Below the pieces are notes generated by a model. That model made no database searches. It saw only the letters and a program-made list of their open reading frames with translations, and was not told where the DNA came from. A stretch of 17,798 nt of DNA, from the NCBI GenBank assembly GCA_009926195.1, contig RFPK01000014.1, forward strand, positions 1 through 17,798, given 5' to 3'. The stretch comes from Synechococcaceae bacterium WB4_1_0192 (GTDB lineage: Bacteria > Cyanobacteriota > Cyanobacteriia > PCC-6307 > Cyanobiaceae). Made by a program: the position numbers and the translations under genes. This document shows, in pieces, positions 1 through 8,388 of this stretch (positions within the stretch are counted from its first letter, which is position 1; each line of letters opens with the position of its first letter).

Positions 1-39
1 GCTGGCGGTGATGGTGTCGCAGCCGCAGGTGCCGCACAT
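1..39 (-). CDS. hypB: HypB, hydrogenase nickel-incorporation GTPase (5' end only)
   Basis: Only the first 13 codons are inside the window. They read MCGTCGCDTITAS, and the N-terminal Met-Cys-x-x-Cys-Gly-Cys motif is the high-affinity nickel site of many HypB proteins. The start ATG lies at 39-37 and shares its A with the TGA stop of hypA (TGATG on the minus strand), so translation is probably coupled. In this family HypB is a GTPase that delivers nickel with HypA to the hydrogenase large-subunit precursor. The GTPase domain lies outside the window. The call rests on the motif plus position directly after hypA. Confidence 0.85.
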   Translation of the reverse strand, partial: MCGTCGCDTITAS

Positions 40-392
40 CAGGACACCTCCAGCGACGCCAGCTCCAGCTCCCGGCCCGCGAGCAGGCGGCTGGCGAGCT
101 GGCCGCAGCGGGGACAGGCGTGGATCACGTCGCTCGGGCTGAACGGTTGTTCGCAGTTTGAGCAGAAACAGCGGGCCTGGATGGTCTCAAGATCGAGGAC
201 GGCTCCGCGCCAGGGGCTGTGGTCCGTCGCCTGGCTCACCAGCACCGCAAAGGCCAGCCGCAACGCCTCGCCATCGACGCCGGCCACCGCGCCAAGCCGC
301 AGCCGCAGCCGGTGGATCCGCTGCGCCCCCTGCTGCCGCAGCGCGGCCTCCGCCAGCCGCTGCAGCTCCGCCATCAGCGCCAGCTCATGCAT
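39..392 (-). CDS. hypA: HypA, hydrogenase nickel metallochaperone
   Basis: This 117-residue protein has normal HypA length and starts with Met-His-Glu, where His2 is part of the family's nickel site. A structural zinc site is visible as Cys77-x-x-Cys80 and Cys93-x-x-Cys96. An extra Cys75 precedes it. HypA receives nickel and passes it with HypB to the HoxH precursor in the cytoplasm. The start ATG at 392-390 overlaps the end of hoxW by 8 nt, and its stop overlaps the hypB start. It is therefore the seventh gene of the hox operon rather than a separate maturation locus. Its nearest likely client is HoxH, encoded upstream in the same transcript (inference). Confidence 0.93.
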   Translation of the reverse strand: MHELALMAELQRLAEAALRQQGAQRIHRLRLRLGAVAGVDGEALRLAFAVLVSQATDHSPWRGAVLDLETIQARCFCSNCEQPFSPSDVIHACPRCGQLASRLLAGRELELASLEVS

Positions 393-891
393 GACGCGCG
401 CGCCAGCGGCGCAGCAGCCGCAGCGCCACGGCGATGGCGCTGCGGGTGGTGGGACTGAGCGCTCCGCCCGGCTCCAGCCGCTCGGCCGGGATCAGCAGCT
501 GCCAGGCCGGTGGCTGGGCGCCGTACACCGCCCGGCTCAGCGCCAGCAGCTGCGCCGGCGTGAGCTGATGGCTGAAGCAGCCGCCGCCATGGCCCGGGTT
601 GCGCGTGCCGGGTCCAGGGGTAGCGGCGGTGATCGCCGTCAGGGCCAGCCGCGGCTGCACCAGGCTGGCATCGACGAACAGCACGGAGCTGGCGCCCGCC
701 ACCACGGCCGCCAGCTCCGGGGTGAGCTGGTGCACCGCCAGGGTCTGCAGGCGGCTGTTGCCATCCGCCGCCAGCGCGTCGATCAGCTGCGGACCGGCGC
801 CGTCATCACCGCGCAGCCGGTTGCCGATGCCGATCAGCAGGGGCTGGGGCTTGGCCTCGGTTCGCGGTGGCACGGGGGCAGCGGTGCTCAA
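385..891 (-). CDS. hoxW: HoxW, hydrogenase large-subunit maturation endopeptidase
   Basis: This 168-residue member of the HyaD/HycI/HoxW aspartate-like endopeptidase family carries the N-terminal signature Gly21-Ile-Gly-Asn-Arg-Leu-Arg-Gly-Asp-Asp30-Gly. Likely nickel-sensing ligands by analogy with HyaD are Asp30, Asp74 (in LFVDAS) and His108 (in SHQLTP). It removes the C-terminal tail of HoxH once nickel is inserted. The start appears to be TTG at 891-889, overlapping the hoxH stop as TTGA; no Met codon lies between it and the signature. A weak TTG start could keep protease levels below those of the structural subunits (inference). The 3' end overlaps hypA by 8 nt. The family call is firm; assignment to HoxW follows from its place after hoxH. 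Confidence 0.92.
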   Translation of the reverse strand: MSTAAPVPPRTEAKPQPLLIGIGNRLRGDDGAGPQLIDALAADGNSRLQTLAVHQLTPELAAVVAGASSVLFVDASLVQPRLALTAITAATPGPGTRNPGHGGGCFSHQLTPAQLLALSRAVYGAQPPAWQLLIPAERLEPGGALSPTTRSAIAVALRLLRRWRARHA

Positions 892-2360
892 TCGCGCCGC
901 TGCTCATCGAGCAGGGCGCCATCGGCTCCGCGCAGTTGCACCAGCAGCGGCATCATCCCGGCGGCATGGGTGCTGCAGGAGAGGCAGGGATCGAAGCAGC
1001 GGATGCCCGCCTCGATCCGGTTCAGCAGCCCTTCGCTGAGCTGGCCGCGGCCGAGGTAATGGCGTGCGATCTGCGTGATCGTGCGGTTCATGGCGGCGTT
1101 GTTCTGCCCCGTGGCGATGATCAGGTTCACCGCCTCGATCAGGCCGTCGCCATCGACCCGGTAGTGGTGGAAGAGCGTGCCGCGCGGGGCCTCGTTCACC
1201 GCCACCCCCTCGCGGGCATTGACGCCGGCATGGGCGCGCAGCTGGGTCGACGTGATCAGGGGATCGTCGAGCAGGCGCTCGATCTGCTCCAGGCAGGCCA
1301 GCATCTCGATCAGCCGGGCCAGGTGATACAGAAACGAGGCCGTCACCACCCGGCCGCCGCGCTGGCGCAGTTCCAGCAGCTCGCGGTCGGCGCGGGGGCT
1401 GCCGATGCGTCTGCAGAGGTTGAGCCGCGCCAGGGGGCCGACCCGGTAGCTGCCGGCCTCCGGACCCAGGGCGCGCAGGTAGGGGAACTTCAGATAGCTC
1501 CAGGGCTCCACGGCTTCGGCCAGCAACGTCTCCATCGCCGTGCCATCGAGGCCATCGGCCAGCAGGGAGCCGTCGCTGGCCATCACCCGGATGCCGCCCC
1601 CGCAGCCAGCAACACCCAGGCTCCCCCCGTAGTGCTCCCACTGGCCAGTCGCATCCACCAGCGCCAGGAACGGCGATGCGAAGTCGCCGAACACCGCCAG
1701 CTCCTCGCGCAGGCGCTCGTCGAGCAGGCGCTTGAACAGCGCCAGCCCCAGCTCCACGCTGGCGAAGGCCTGCGGCAGACCAGCGCGGATCCCCTGCCGC
1801 TGTTCGCCGTTGAGGGCGCTGCGCACACCGCCCGGCACCGCCCAGGCCGGATGGATGCGGCGGCCCCCCAGGGCGGCGATCAGCTCCTGGCCGAACTGGC
1901 GCAGGCCGATGCCGGCGCGGGCCAGCTCCGGATCGGCGGCGATCAGACCGAACAGGTTGCGCCGCTCGGGGTCGCTGTCCCAGCCCAGCAGCAGATCCGG
2001 GCTGCTGAGGTGAAAGAACGACAGCGCATGGCTCTGCAGGATCTGGGCCAGGTTCATCAGCCGCCGCAGCCGCTCGGCCGCCGGTGGGATCGTCACCGCC
2101 AGGATCCGGTCGCCGGTGGCGGCGGCCGTGAGCAGATGGCTCACCGGACAGATGCCGCAGATCCGCGCCGTGATCGCCGCCATCTCCGTGAACGGCCTGC
2201 CGACGCAGAACGCCTCGAAGCCGCGGAATTCACTCACGTGCAGCCGCGCCCGCTGCACGCTGCCCCGTGCGTCGAGGTCGATCGTGATCCGGGCGTGCCC
2301 TTCGATGCGGGTCAGCGGATCGATCGTGATCCTGCGCTGGGGTGCTGGGCTGTCGGTCAT
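888..2360 (-). CDS. hoxH: HoxH, large catalytic subunit of bidirectional [NiFe]-hydrogenase
   Basis: This 490-residue protein holds the Ni-Fe(CN)2CO active site that interconverts H2 and protons. Both cysteine motifs are present: the N-terminal RICGICPVSH (Cys68, Cys71) and the C-terminal DPCLSCSTH (Cys459, Cys462, His465). A 25-residue tail follows His465, the expected HoxW cleavage point, so the enzyme should be made as a precursor. The early segment DPLTRIEGH is also typical of the large subunit. Length matches cyanobacterial HoxH. The ATG at 2360-2358 overlaps the hoxY stop as ATGA, and the 3' end overlaps hoxW as TTGA. It pairs with HoxY in the soluble cytoplasmic pentameric enzyme. Confidence 0.97.
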   Translation of the reverse strand: MTDSPAPQRRITIDPLTRIEGHARITIDLDARGSVQRARLHVSEFRGFEAFCVGRPFTEMAAITARICGICPVSHLLTAAATGDRILAVTIPPAAERLRRLMNLAQILQSHALSFFHLSSPDLLLGWDSDPERRNLFGLIAADPELARAGIGLRQFGQELIAALGGRRIHPAWAVPGGVRSALNGEQRQGIRAGLPQAFASVELGLALFKRLLDERLREELAVFGDFASPFLALVDATGQWEHYGGSLGVAGCGGGIRVMASDGSLLADGLDGTAMETLLAEAVEPWSYLKFPYLRALGPEAGSYRVGPLARLNLCRRIGSPRADRELLELRQRGGRVVTASFLYHLARLIEMLACLEQIERLLDDPLITSTQLRAHAGVNAREGVAVNEAPRGTLFHHYRVDGDGLIEAVNLIIATGQNNAAMNRTITQIARHYLGRGQLSEGLLNRIEAGIRCFDPCLSCSTHAAGMMPLLVQLRGADGALLDEQRRD

Positions 2361-2883
2361 GGCCGGGGCCGCTCACCACGCCGCAGCGCCTCCAGCACGG
2401 CGCGGATGCGAGCGGGATCCGGTGGGCAGCCCGGCAGGTAGACGTCCACCGGCACCAGCGCATGCAGCGGCAGCACCGGCGTGCGCAGCGCCGGCAGCAG
2501 CCCGGGGGCGTGGGGACACTGTCCGCTGCCATCCGCCAGCTGCAGGTAGCTCCGCTGCAGCACGGCCTCGGCGGCGCCGAGCGGGTTGCGCAGCCCGGAC
2601 ACGTTGGTATGGATGGCACAGTCGCCGAAGCTCACCAGCACCCGCGTGCGCTGCCGCACCTGCAGCAGCAGGGCCAGGTTGTCGTCGTTGGCCACGGCAC
2701 CTTCCACCAGGGCCACATCGACGTCATCGGGGTAGACCTTGCGATCGGATGCCACCGGGCTGTAGACGACCTCCGCCCAGGCGGCGAGCTCCAGCAGCCA
2801 GGCGTCGAGGTCGAGGAAGGCCATATGGCAGCCGGAGCAGCCGCTCAGCCACACCGTCGCCAGCCGCAGTCGCTGCTCCGTGT

Positions 2884-2887
<4 letters not shown>
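2357..2887 (-). CDS. hoxY: HoxY, small subunit of bidirectional [NiFe]-hydrogenase
   Basis: This 176-residue short small subunit carries only the proximal [4Fe-4S] cluster, as usual for the NAD-linked type. Ligands visible are Cys17 and Cys20 (LSGCSGCHM), Cys90 (SFGDCAIH) and Cys154 (YLPGCPPDP). There is no twin-arginine signal, consistent with a cytoplasmic enzyme. It passes electrons between HoxH and the HoxU clusters. The frame stays open upstream to 3103, but the ATG at 2887 gives the family N-terminus and forms an ATGA overlap with the hoxU stop; the upstream part is a shadow of hoxU. The 3' end overlaps hoxH by 4 nt. Confidence 0.96.
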
Positions 2888-3593
<706 letters not shown>

Positions 3594-3597
<4 letters not shown>

Positions 3598-5255
3598 GGC
3601 TGCACCGCCTGCGGTTGCCCCGCCTCGGCGTTCAGCAGCGCCGTGTACTCAGGCCGGAAGTGGCGCAGGGTGCTGAGCAGGGGGCGTGGTGCGCTCTGGC
3701 CCAGGCCGCAGAGGCTGGCGCTGCTCACCACGGCGCAGAGGCGCTCCAGTTCCGCCAGGTCGGCGGCCGTGCCGCGCCGCGCCAGCAGCTTGCGCAGCAG
3801 CAGCTCCAGCTGCACGGTGCCGCAGCGGCAGGGGATGCACTTGCCGCACGACTCCTCCCGACTGAAGGCCATGAAGAAGGCGGCCAGGTCCACCATGTCC
3901 GTCCCGGCATCGAGCACCACCAGGCCGCCGGAGCCCAGCAGGGTGCCGAGGGCCCGCAGGCTGGCGTCGTCGACCGGGACGTCCAGCGCGCTGGCTGGCA
4001 CGCAGCCACCGGAGGGGCCACCGGTCTGCACCGCCTTGATCGGCCGGCCGCTGGCGGAGCCGCCGCCCATGGTCTCGACGATCGTGCGCAGGCTCGTGCC
4101 CAGGGGCACTTCGAGCACGCCGCCCCGCCGCACCGGGCCGGTGAGCGAGAACACCTTCGTGCCCCGCCCGTAGACCTCGCAGCCCAGCCGCAGCAGCACC
4201 GGGATGTTGGCGAAGGTCTCGACGTTGTTGATCAGCGTTGGCAGGCCGAACGCACCCCGCTCGGCCGGATAGGGCGGCCGGGGCCGCGGCGTGCCGCGTC
4301 GCCCCTCGATCGAGTGGATCAGTGCCGTCTCTTCGCCGCACACATAGGCCCCTGCCCCGACCCGCACTTCGACATCGAAGCCATGACGGCTCCCCCCGAT
4401 CGCCGTACCCAGCCAGCCGCGCCGCTGCGCCTGAGCGATGGCGCGCCGCACCCGCGCGATCGCCAACGGGTACTCCGCCCGCACGTAGACGAAACCGTGA
4501 TCAGCCCCCACCGCCAGGGCGGCGATCGCCATCCCCTCCAGCACGCCGTGGGGGTCGCCCTCCAGCACGGTGCGATCCATGAAGGCGCCGGGATCGCCCT
4601 CATCGCCGTTGCACACCACCAGCTTGCGTTGGCCGGCCATGGCCGCCACCGCCTGCCACTTCAGCCCGGTTGGGTAGGCCGCGCCGCCGCGCCCGCGCAG
4701 GCCGCTGCGCTGGACCGCCGCGATCACCGCTGCCGGATCGTCCTGCTCCAGCACCGCCCGCAGCTGCCGGTAGGCCCCCGCCGCGAGGGCGTCGTCCAGC
4801 TCGCCTGGATCGATCAGGCCGCAGCGCTCCAGGACCAGCCGGCGCTGCAGGGCCAGGAAGGGATCGTCGGCCGGAATCAGGTGCGCCCCCGGCGGCCGCC
4901 AAGTGCCGAGTTCGGCTCCGGCAGGGGCGCTGCCGGTTGCGCGCAGCCGTTGCTGCAGGCCCGCCGCCACCCGCTCTGCCCTGGCCCGGCCGCTCGCCTG
5001 ATCCGCCGCGAAGCCGAACAGGCGTGTGGTGTCCTCCGCATCCACCGCCAGCAGCGGTCCATCGCTGCAGGGGCCAAGGCAGCCGACCCCCTTCACCCGC
5101 AGGGGTGGGGCTCCAGCGGCCATCGCCTCTGTCGCCGCCTCTGTCGCCGCCTCTGTCGCTGCCGTGGCGCAGTGGCGGCGCAGCTGCTCGCCGCCGCGGC
5201 TGCGGCAGCCGGCCGCCGTGCAGACCCGGAGCATGGCCGTTGCCGCGGTGCTCAT
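3594..5255 (-). CDS. hoxF: HoxF, NAD(H)/FMN-binding diaphorase subunit
   Basis: This 553-residue protein has the standard HoxF layout. An N-terminal thioredoxin-like [2Fe-2S] domain has ligands Cys12, Cys17, Cys59 and Cys63. A NuoF-like flavin/NAD domain shows GRGGAAYPTG near 188-197 and NGDEGDPGAF near 216-225. The C-terminal [4Fe-4S] site is ESCGKCIPCR with Cys470, Cys473, Cys476 and a later Cys516 in SLCGLG. It oxidises or reduces the pyridine nucleotide and feeds electrons to HoxU. The ATG at 5255 overlaps the hoxE stop; the open frame upstream of it is a shadow of hoxE. One oddity is an Ala-Thr-Glu-Ala repeat between Cys17 and Cys59, encoded by a 12-bp tandem repeat. Confidence 0.96.
5124..5159. 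repeat. In-frame 12-bp tandem repeat (3 units) inside hoxF
   Basis: Three adjacent copies of GCCTCTGTCGCC appear on the plus strand, the third with a final T. On the coding strand they give an Ala-Thr-Glu-Ala-like repeat at about residues 33-44 of HoxF, between the two cysteine pairs of the N-terminal [2Fe-2S] domain. The unit length is a multiple of three, so gain or loss of units would keep the frame. It probably arose by replication slippage (inference). Confidence 0.9.
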
Positions 5256-5719
5256 GGCATCAGCCGGCGCAGGTCCGCCACGGCCGTCGCGCCGCTGCTG
5301 TGGTTCCACACACGGCCATCCACCACCAGCAACGGCGCCCCGCTGCAGGTGCCGACGCAGCGCACCGTGCCCAGCTCGATCCCCCACTGCGCCAATGGTT
5401 CTCGCTGCAGCGCCGCCAGCAGTGCGGCGGCGCCTTGCACGTGGCAGGCGGTGCCGGTGCACACCAGGCAGCTGTGGGCCGCCGGTGGCGTGAAGCGGAA
5501 CAGGTGGTAGAAGCTGGCGGTGCCCAGCACCCGGCTCGGCGGCAGGCGCAGCCGGCGGGCCACATGGCGCAGCAGCGCCGGACTGAGATGTCCCTCGAGC
5601 TCCTGGGCCCGGCTGAGCACCTCGATCAGCCCATCGGCGTGGAGCTCCGCCATCAACGCGCCTGCCCGCTGCCGCGACCGTAGGCAGCGTCCCCCGGGGC
5701 AGGCGGGGGCAGGGTGCAT
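5252..5719 (-). CDS. hoxE: HoxE, thioredoxin-like [2Fe-2S] subunit of the bidirectional hydrogenase
   Basis: This NuoE-like protein is the first gene of the hydrogenase operon. The core ALIEVL/AQE-like helix region and the SFYHLF motif are family-typical. Four [2Fe-2S] ligands are intact (CTGTAC and CVGTC; Cys87, Cys92, Cys121, Cys125 from the long start). HoxE is thought to act as an electron gate on the diaphorase module. The start is uncertain. ATG at 5719 gives 155 residues, near usual HoxE length; ATG at 5653 gives 133 residues and would cut the N-terminal helix. Neither has a clear Shine-Dalgarno. The stretch between the cysteine pairs is shorter than in the well-known homologues I recall. 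The stop overlaps hoxF (ATGA). The open frame continuing upstream to 6655 is a shadow of the efflux gene. Confidence 0.92.
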   Translation of the reverse strand: MHPAPACPGGRCLRSRQRAGALMAELHADGLIEVLSRAQELEGHLSPALLRHVARRLRLPPSRVLGTASFYHLFRFTPPAAHSCLVCTGTACHVQGAAALLAALQREPLAQWGIELGTVRCVGTCSGAPLLVVDGRVWNHSSGATAVADLRRLMP

Positions 5720-5733
5720 GTGCTGCAGGGCGG

Positions 5734-5739
5734 TAGCGT
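5734..5739 (+). promoter_or_regulatory. Candidate -10 element (TAGCGT) for the emrA-like gene
   Basis: TAGCGT fits TANNNT and sits 22 nt upstream of the TTG at 5762, in the short gap between divergent hoxE and emrA-like genes. An identical TAGCGTG occurs upstream of the gene at 10531. No good -35 box is visible, which is common in cyanobacterial promoters. The hox promoter must lie in or just beside the same gap; TACGGT on the minus strand (5682-5677) is a possible -10 only if hoxE starts at 5653. Confidence 0.35.
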
Positions 5740-5761
5740 GAGCGCAGAAGCCTGAGGCGGA

Positions 5762-6841
5762 TTGGATTCCTTGCCCGCGGCGCGGCGGTGGAAGGATCGG
5801 CTTCAAGCCCAGCGCCGCCCCCTGATTCTGGTTGGCGTTGCGGGGCTGCTCGCGCTGGTCGGAGGGGGCTGGCTGGCGGGCCACTGGGGTGTGGAAGAGA
5901 CCGACAACGCCCAGCTGCAGGCCCATCTGGTCGAGATCTCCAGCCGCCTGCCGGGCACGATTCAGGCGGTTCCGGTCCAGGACAACCAGGCGGTGCAGGC
6001 CGGCCAGCTCCTGGTGCTTCTGGATCCCCGTGATGCCAGGGCCGCCTGGGTGCGGGCGCAGGCCGATCTGCTGGAGGCTCGCCAGCAGGCCAGTGCCATG
6101 CGCAGTCAGACCCAGTCCAGCGCCAGCGATGCGGCGGCGGCCGAAGACCAGGCCACCGGTGACCGGCTGATGGCTCGCGCCGAGCTCGACCGTGCCGGGG
6201 CGGAGTTGCGCCGTCTGGAATTTCTGCTGCGGCAGGGCGGTGCCGCCCGCCAGGACGTGGAGCGGGCCCGCGCCACCTATCGCAAGGCCCAGGGCCAGGT
6301 CAGCCGCAGCGAGGCCAGTGCCCTGCTGGCCACCGCCAGCGCGCGCAAGGTGACGGTGGAGCAGCAGAAGGCCGCCGCCGCCGCCGCCCGGGTGCACCAG
6401 GCCGAGGCGGCGTTGCAGGAGGCCGCTCTGCGGCTCAGCTACACCCGTATTCAGGCCCCCAGCGCCGGTCGCATCGGCTCCCGCAGTGCCGAGCCCGGCC
6501 GGCAGGTGCAACCCGGCCAGCCGTTGATGACCGTGGTGGCCCCCCATCCCTGGGTGGAGGCCAACTTCAAGGAGACACAGCTCGATGCGCTGCGGCCGGG
6601 GCAGCCCGCTGAGGTGGGCATCGATGCCTTCCCCGGCCGGCGGCTGCACGGCCATGTGGTCAGCGTGGCGCCGGCCTCCGGTGCGCGCTTTGCCCTGCTG
6701 CCTCCGGATAACGCCACCGGCAACTTCACCAAGGTGGTGCAGCGGGTCACGGTCCGCATCGACCTTGACGACGTCCCGCCAGCCCTGGCGCCCCGTCTGC
6801 TGCCGGGGCTCTCGGCCACGGTGCGGGTGCGGCGGCCGTGA
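5762..6841 (+). CDS. EmrA/HlyD-family membrane fusion protein of an efflux pump
   Basis: This 359-residue protein has one N-terminal membrane segment (about residues 20-40) followed by a periplasmic part. The ETDNAQLQAHLVEISSRLPG segment matches the EmrA beta-barrel/lipoyl start. A long Ala/Gln/Arg-rich coiled coil covers roughly 80-225, then a second lipoyl half (TRIQAPSAGRIG), and the EmrA-like C-terminal motif LLPPDNATGNFTKVVQR. It should link the inner-membrane transporter encoded next to an outer-membrane TolC-type channel. The start is probably TTG at 5762, with a second in-frame TTG at 5771; GAGG at 5754-5757 could serve either at non-ideal spacing. The 3' end overlaps the transporter gene as GTGA. 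Substrate is unknown. Confidence 0.88.
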   Translation: MDSLPAARRWKDRLQAQRRPLILVGVAGLLALVGGGWLAGHWGVEETDNAQLQAHLVEISSRLPGTIQAVPVQDNQAVQAGQLLVLLDPRDARAAWVRAQADLLEARQQASAMRSQTQSSASDAAAAEDQATGDRLMARAELDRAGAELRRLEFLLRQGGAARQDVERARATYRKAQGQVSRSEASALLATASARKVTVEQQKAAAAAARVHQAEAALQEAALRLSYTRIQAPSAGRIGSRSAEPGRQVQPGQPLMTVVAPHPWVEANFKETQLDALRPGQPAEVGIDAFPGRRLHGHVVSVAPASGARFALLPPDNATGNFTKVVQRVTVRIDLDDVPPALAPRLLPGLSATVRVRRP

Positions 6842-8364
6842 CCCTGCGGCAATGGGCGGTGGTGATCACCGTCTCGATCGGGGCGATGCTCGAGGTGATC
6901 GACGTCAGCATCTGCAACGTCGCCCTGCCCCACATCCAGGCCAACCTCGGCGCCACCCTGGCGGAGGCGGGCTGGGTGGTGACCGGCTACGCCATGGCCA
7001 GCGTGGTGATGATCCCGCTCAGCGAGTGGCTCAGCGCCCGCTTCGGGCCCCGCAACTATTTCGTGTTCTGTCTGGCGGGCTTCACCGCCTCGTCGGTGTT
7101 GTGTGGGCTGGCCCCGAACCTGACGGTCCTGGTGCTGGCGCGCATCGCCCAGGGGCTGTTGGGGGGCGGGCTGCTGCCCAAGGCCCAGGCGATCCTGTTC
7201 CAGGTGGTGCCGCCGGCGCTGCAGGCGATGGCCCAGGGGGTGTTCGGCGTGGTGGTGCTGGCCGGGCCCGCCCTGGGGCCCACCCTCGGCGGCTTCCTCA
7301 CCGATGGGCCCGGCTGGCGCTGGATCTTCTTCATCAACCTGCCCTTCGGCATCCTCACGGTGCTGCTGGCCCTGATGACGCTGCCGCCCGATCCCCAGCC
7401 AGGGTCAGGGCCGGCCGGCCGGGATCGCCGCGTCGACTGGATCGGCATCCTGCTGCTCACCGCCGGCCTGGGCAGCCTGCAGGTGGTGCTGGAGCAGGGG
7501 CATCAGTTCGACTGGTTCACCAACCCGGGGATCGTCCAGCTGAGCCTGCTGGCGGCGGTGGCCCTGCCCCTGTTCGTGCGCTGGGAGCTGCGCTCCGTTG
7601 CCCCGGCCGTCGATCTGCGCGTGCTGCGCCACCGCTCCCTGGCGGCCGGCAGCCTGTTTTCACTGGTGCTGGGGATGGGGCTCTACGGCACGGTGTTCGT
7701 CGTGCCGATCTTTGCCCAGACGGTGCTGCAGTTCACCGCCACCCAGACCGGTCTGCTGATGCTGCCCGGTGCCCTGGCCTCGGCCTTCACCATGGTGGTG
7801 CTGGGCCGCAATGCCAACCGCTGCGATCCCCGGCTGCTGATCGTGATCGGCGCCGTGGCGATGGTGATCACGATGCTGCAGCTCGCCACGATCGGGCCCG
7901 ATACGGGTGATCAGAGCCTGTTCTGGCCGCTGATCTTCCGGGGGGTCACCACGGTGATGATGTTTCTGCCCCTGAGCCTGGCGACCCTCGGACCCCTGCC
8001 GAAGGCCGATGTGGGGGCCGGCAGCGGTTTCTTCAACCTCACCCGTCAGCTGGGCGGCACCTTCGGCATCGCCGTGCTCACGGTGGTGCTCGATCACCAG
8101 CGGGCCGTGCACCGCAGCCAGCTGGTGCAGCACCTGGCCACCACCAATCCCCTGGTGCAGCAGCGCGTTCAGGCCCTGCAGCTCTGGCTGGCGCAGAGCG
8201 GTGCCGGCGGGGATGTCCACGACCAGGCCCTGCAGCTGCTCAGCCAGCAGGTGGATCGCCAGGCGGCGCTGCTGGCCTATGGCGATGTGTTCCGCCTCGT
8301 GGCGCTGGTGTTTGTGCTGGCGATCCCGCTGGTGGCGCTGCTCGGCCGGCCGGCCAGGGCCTGA
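6838..8364 (+). CDS. EmrB/QacA-type MFS transporter (DHA2 family)
   Basis: This 508-residue, very hydrophobic protein fits the 14-segment DHA2 drug:H+ antiporter family. Seen are the TM1 signature VIDVSICNVALP with Asp22, the motif W-V-V-T-G-Y-A-M-A-S followed by IPLSEWLSARFGPR, motif C (GPALGPTLGGFLTD), and WRWIFFINLPFGI. It starts with GTG at 6838, overlapping the stop of the membrane fusion gene by 4 nt, so the two form an EmrAB-like unit exporting across both membranes with an outer channel encoded elsewhere. Substrate cannot be inferred: drugs, fatty acids and siderophore-like metabolites are all known for the family. It ends tail-to-tail with feoB, 24 nt apart. Confidence 0.92.
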   Translation: MTLRQWAVVITVSIGAMLEVIDVSICNVALPHIQANLGATLAEAGWVVTGYAMASVVMIPLSEWLSARFGPRNYFVFCLAGFTASSVLCGLAPNLTVLVLARIAQGLLGGGLLPKAQAILFQVVPPALQAMAQGVFGVVVLAGPALGPTLGGFLTDGPGWRWIFFINLPFGILTVLLALMTLPPDPQPGSGPAGRDRRVDWIGILLLTAGLGSLQVVLEQGHQFDWFTNPGIVQLSLLAAVALPLFVRWELRSVAPAVDLRVLRHRSLAAGSLFSLVLGMGLYGTVFVVPIFAQTVLQFTATQTGLLMLPGALASAFTMVVLGRNANRCDPRLLIVIGAVAMVITMLQLATIGPDTGDQSLFWPLIFRGVTTVMMFLPLSLATLGPLPKADVGAGSGFFNLTRQLGGTFGIAVLTVVLDHQRAVHRSQLVQHLATTNPLVQQRVQALQLWLAQSGAGGDVHDQALQLLSQQVDRQAALLAYGDVFRLVALVFVLAIPLVALLGRPARA

Positions 8365-8388
8365 TCGGCGCCGCCTGGGTGGGGTGGT

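Noticed and set aside
867..2441. 524-residue open frame on the plus strand opposite hoxH
   Set aside because: It is antisense to hoxH, which has full active-site motifs. The translation is Gln/Ala/Arg-rich and low in complexity, as expected for a shadow frame in GC-rich DNA.
5654..6655. N-terminal extension of the hoxE frame to 467 residues
   Set aside because: The extension is antisense to the membrane fusion gene, and HoxE proteins are about 150-175 residues long.
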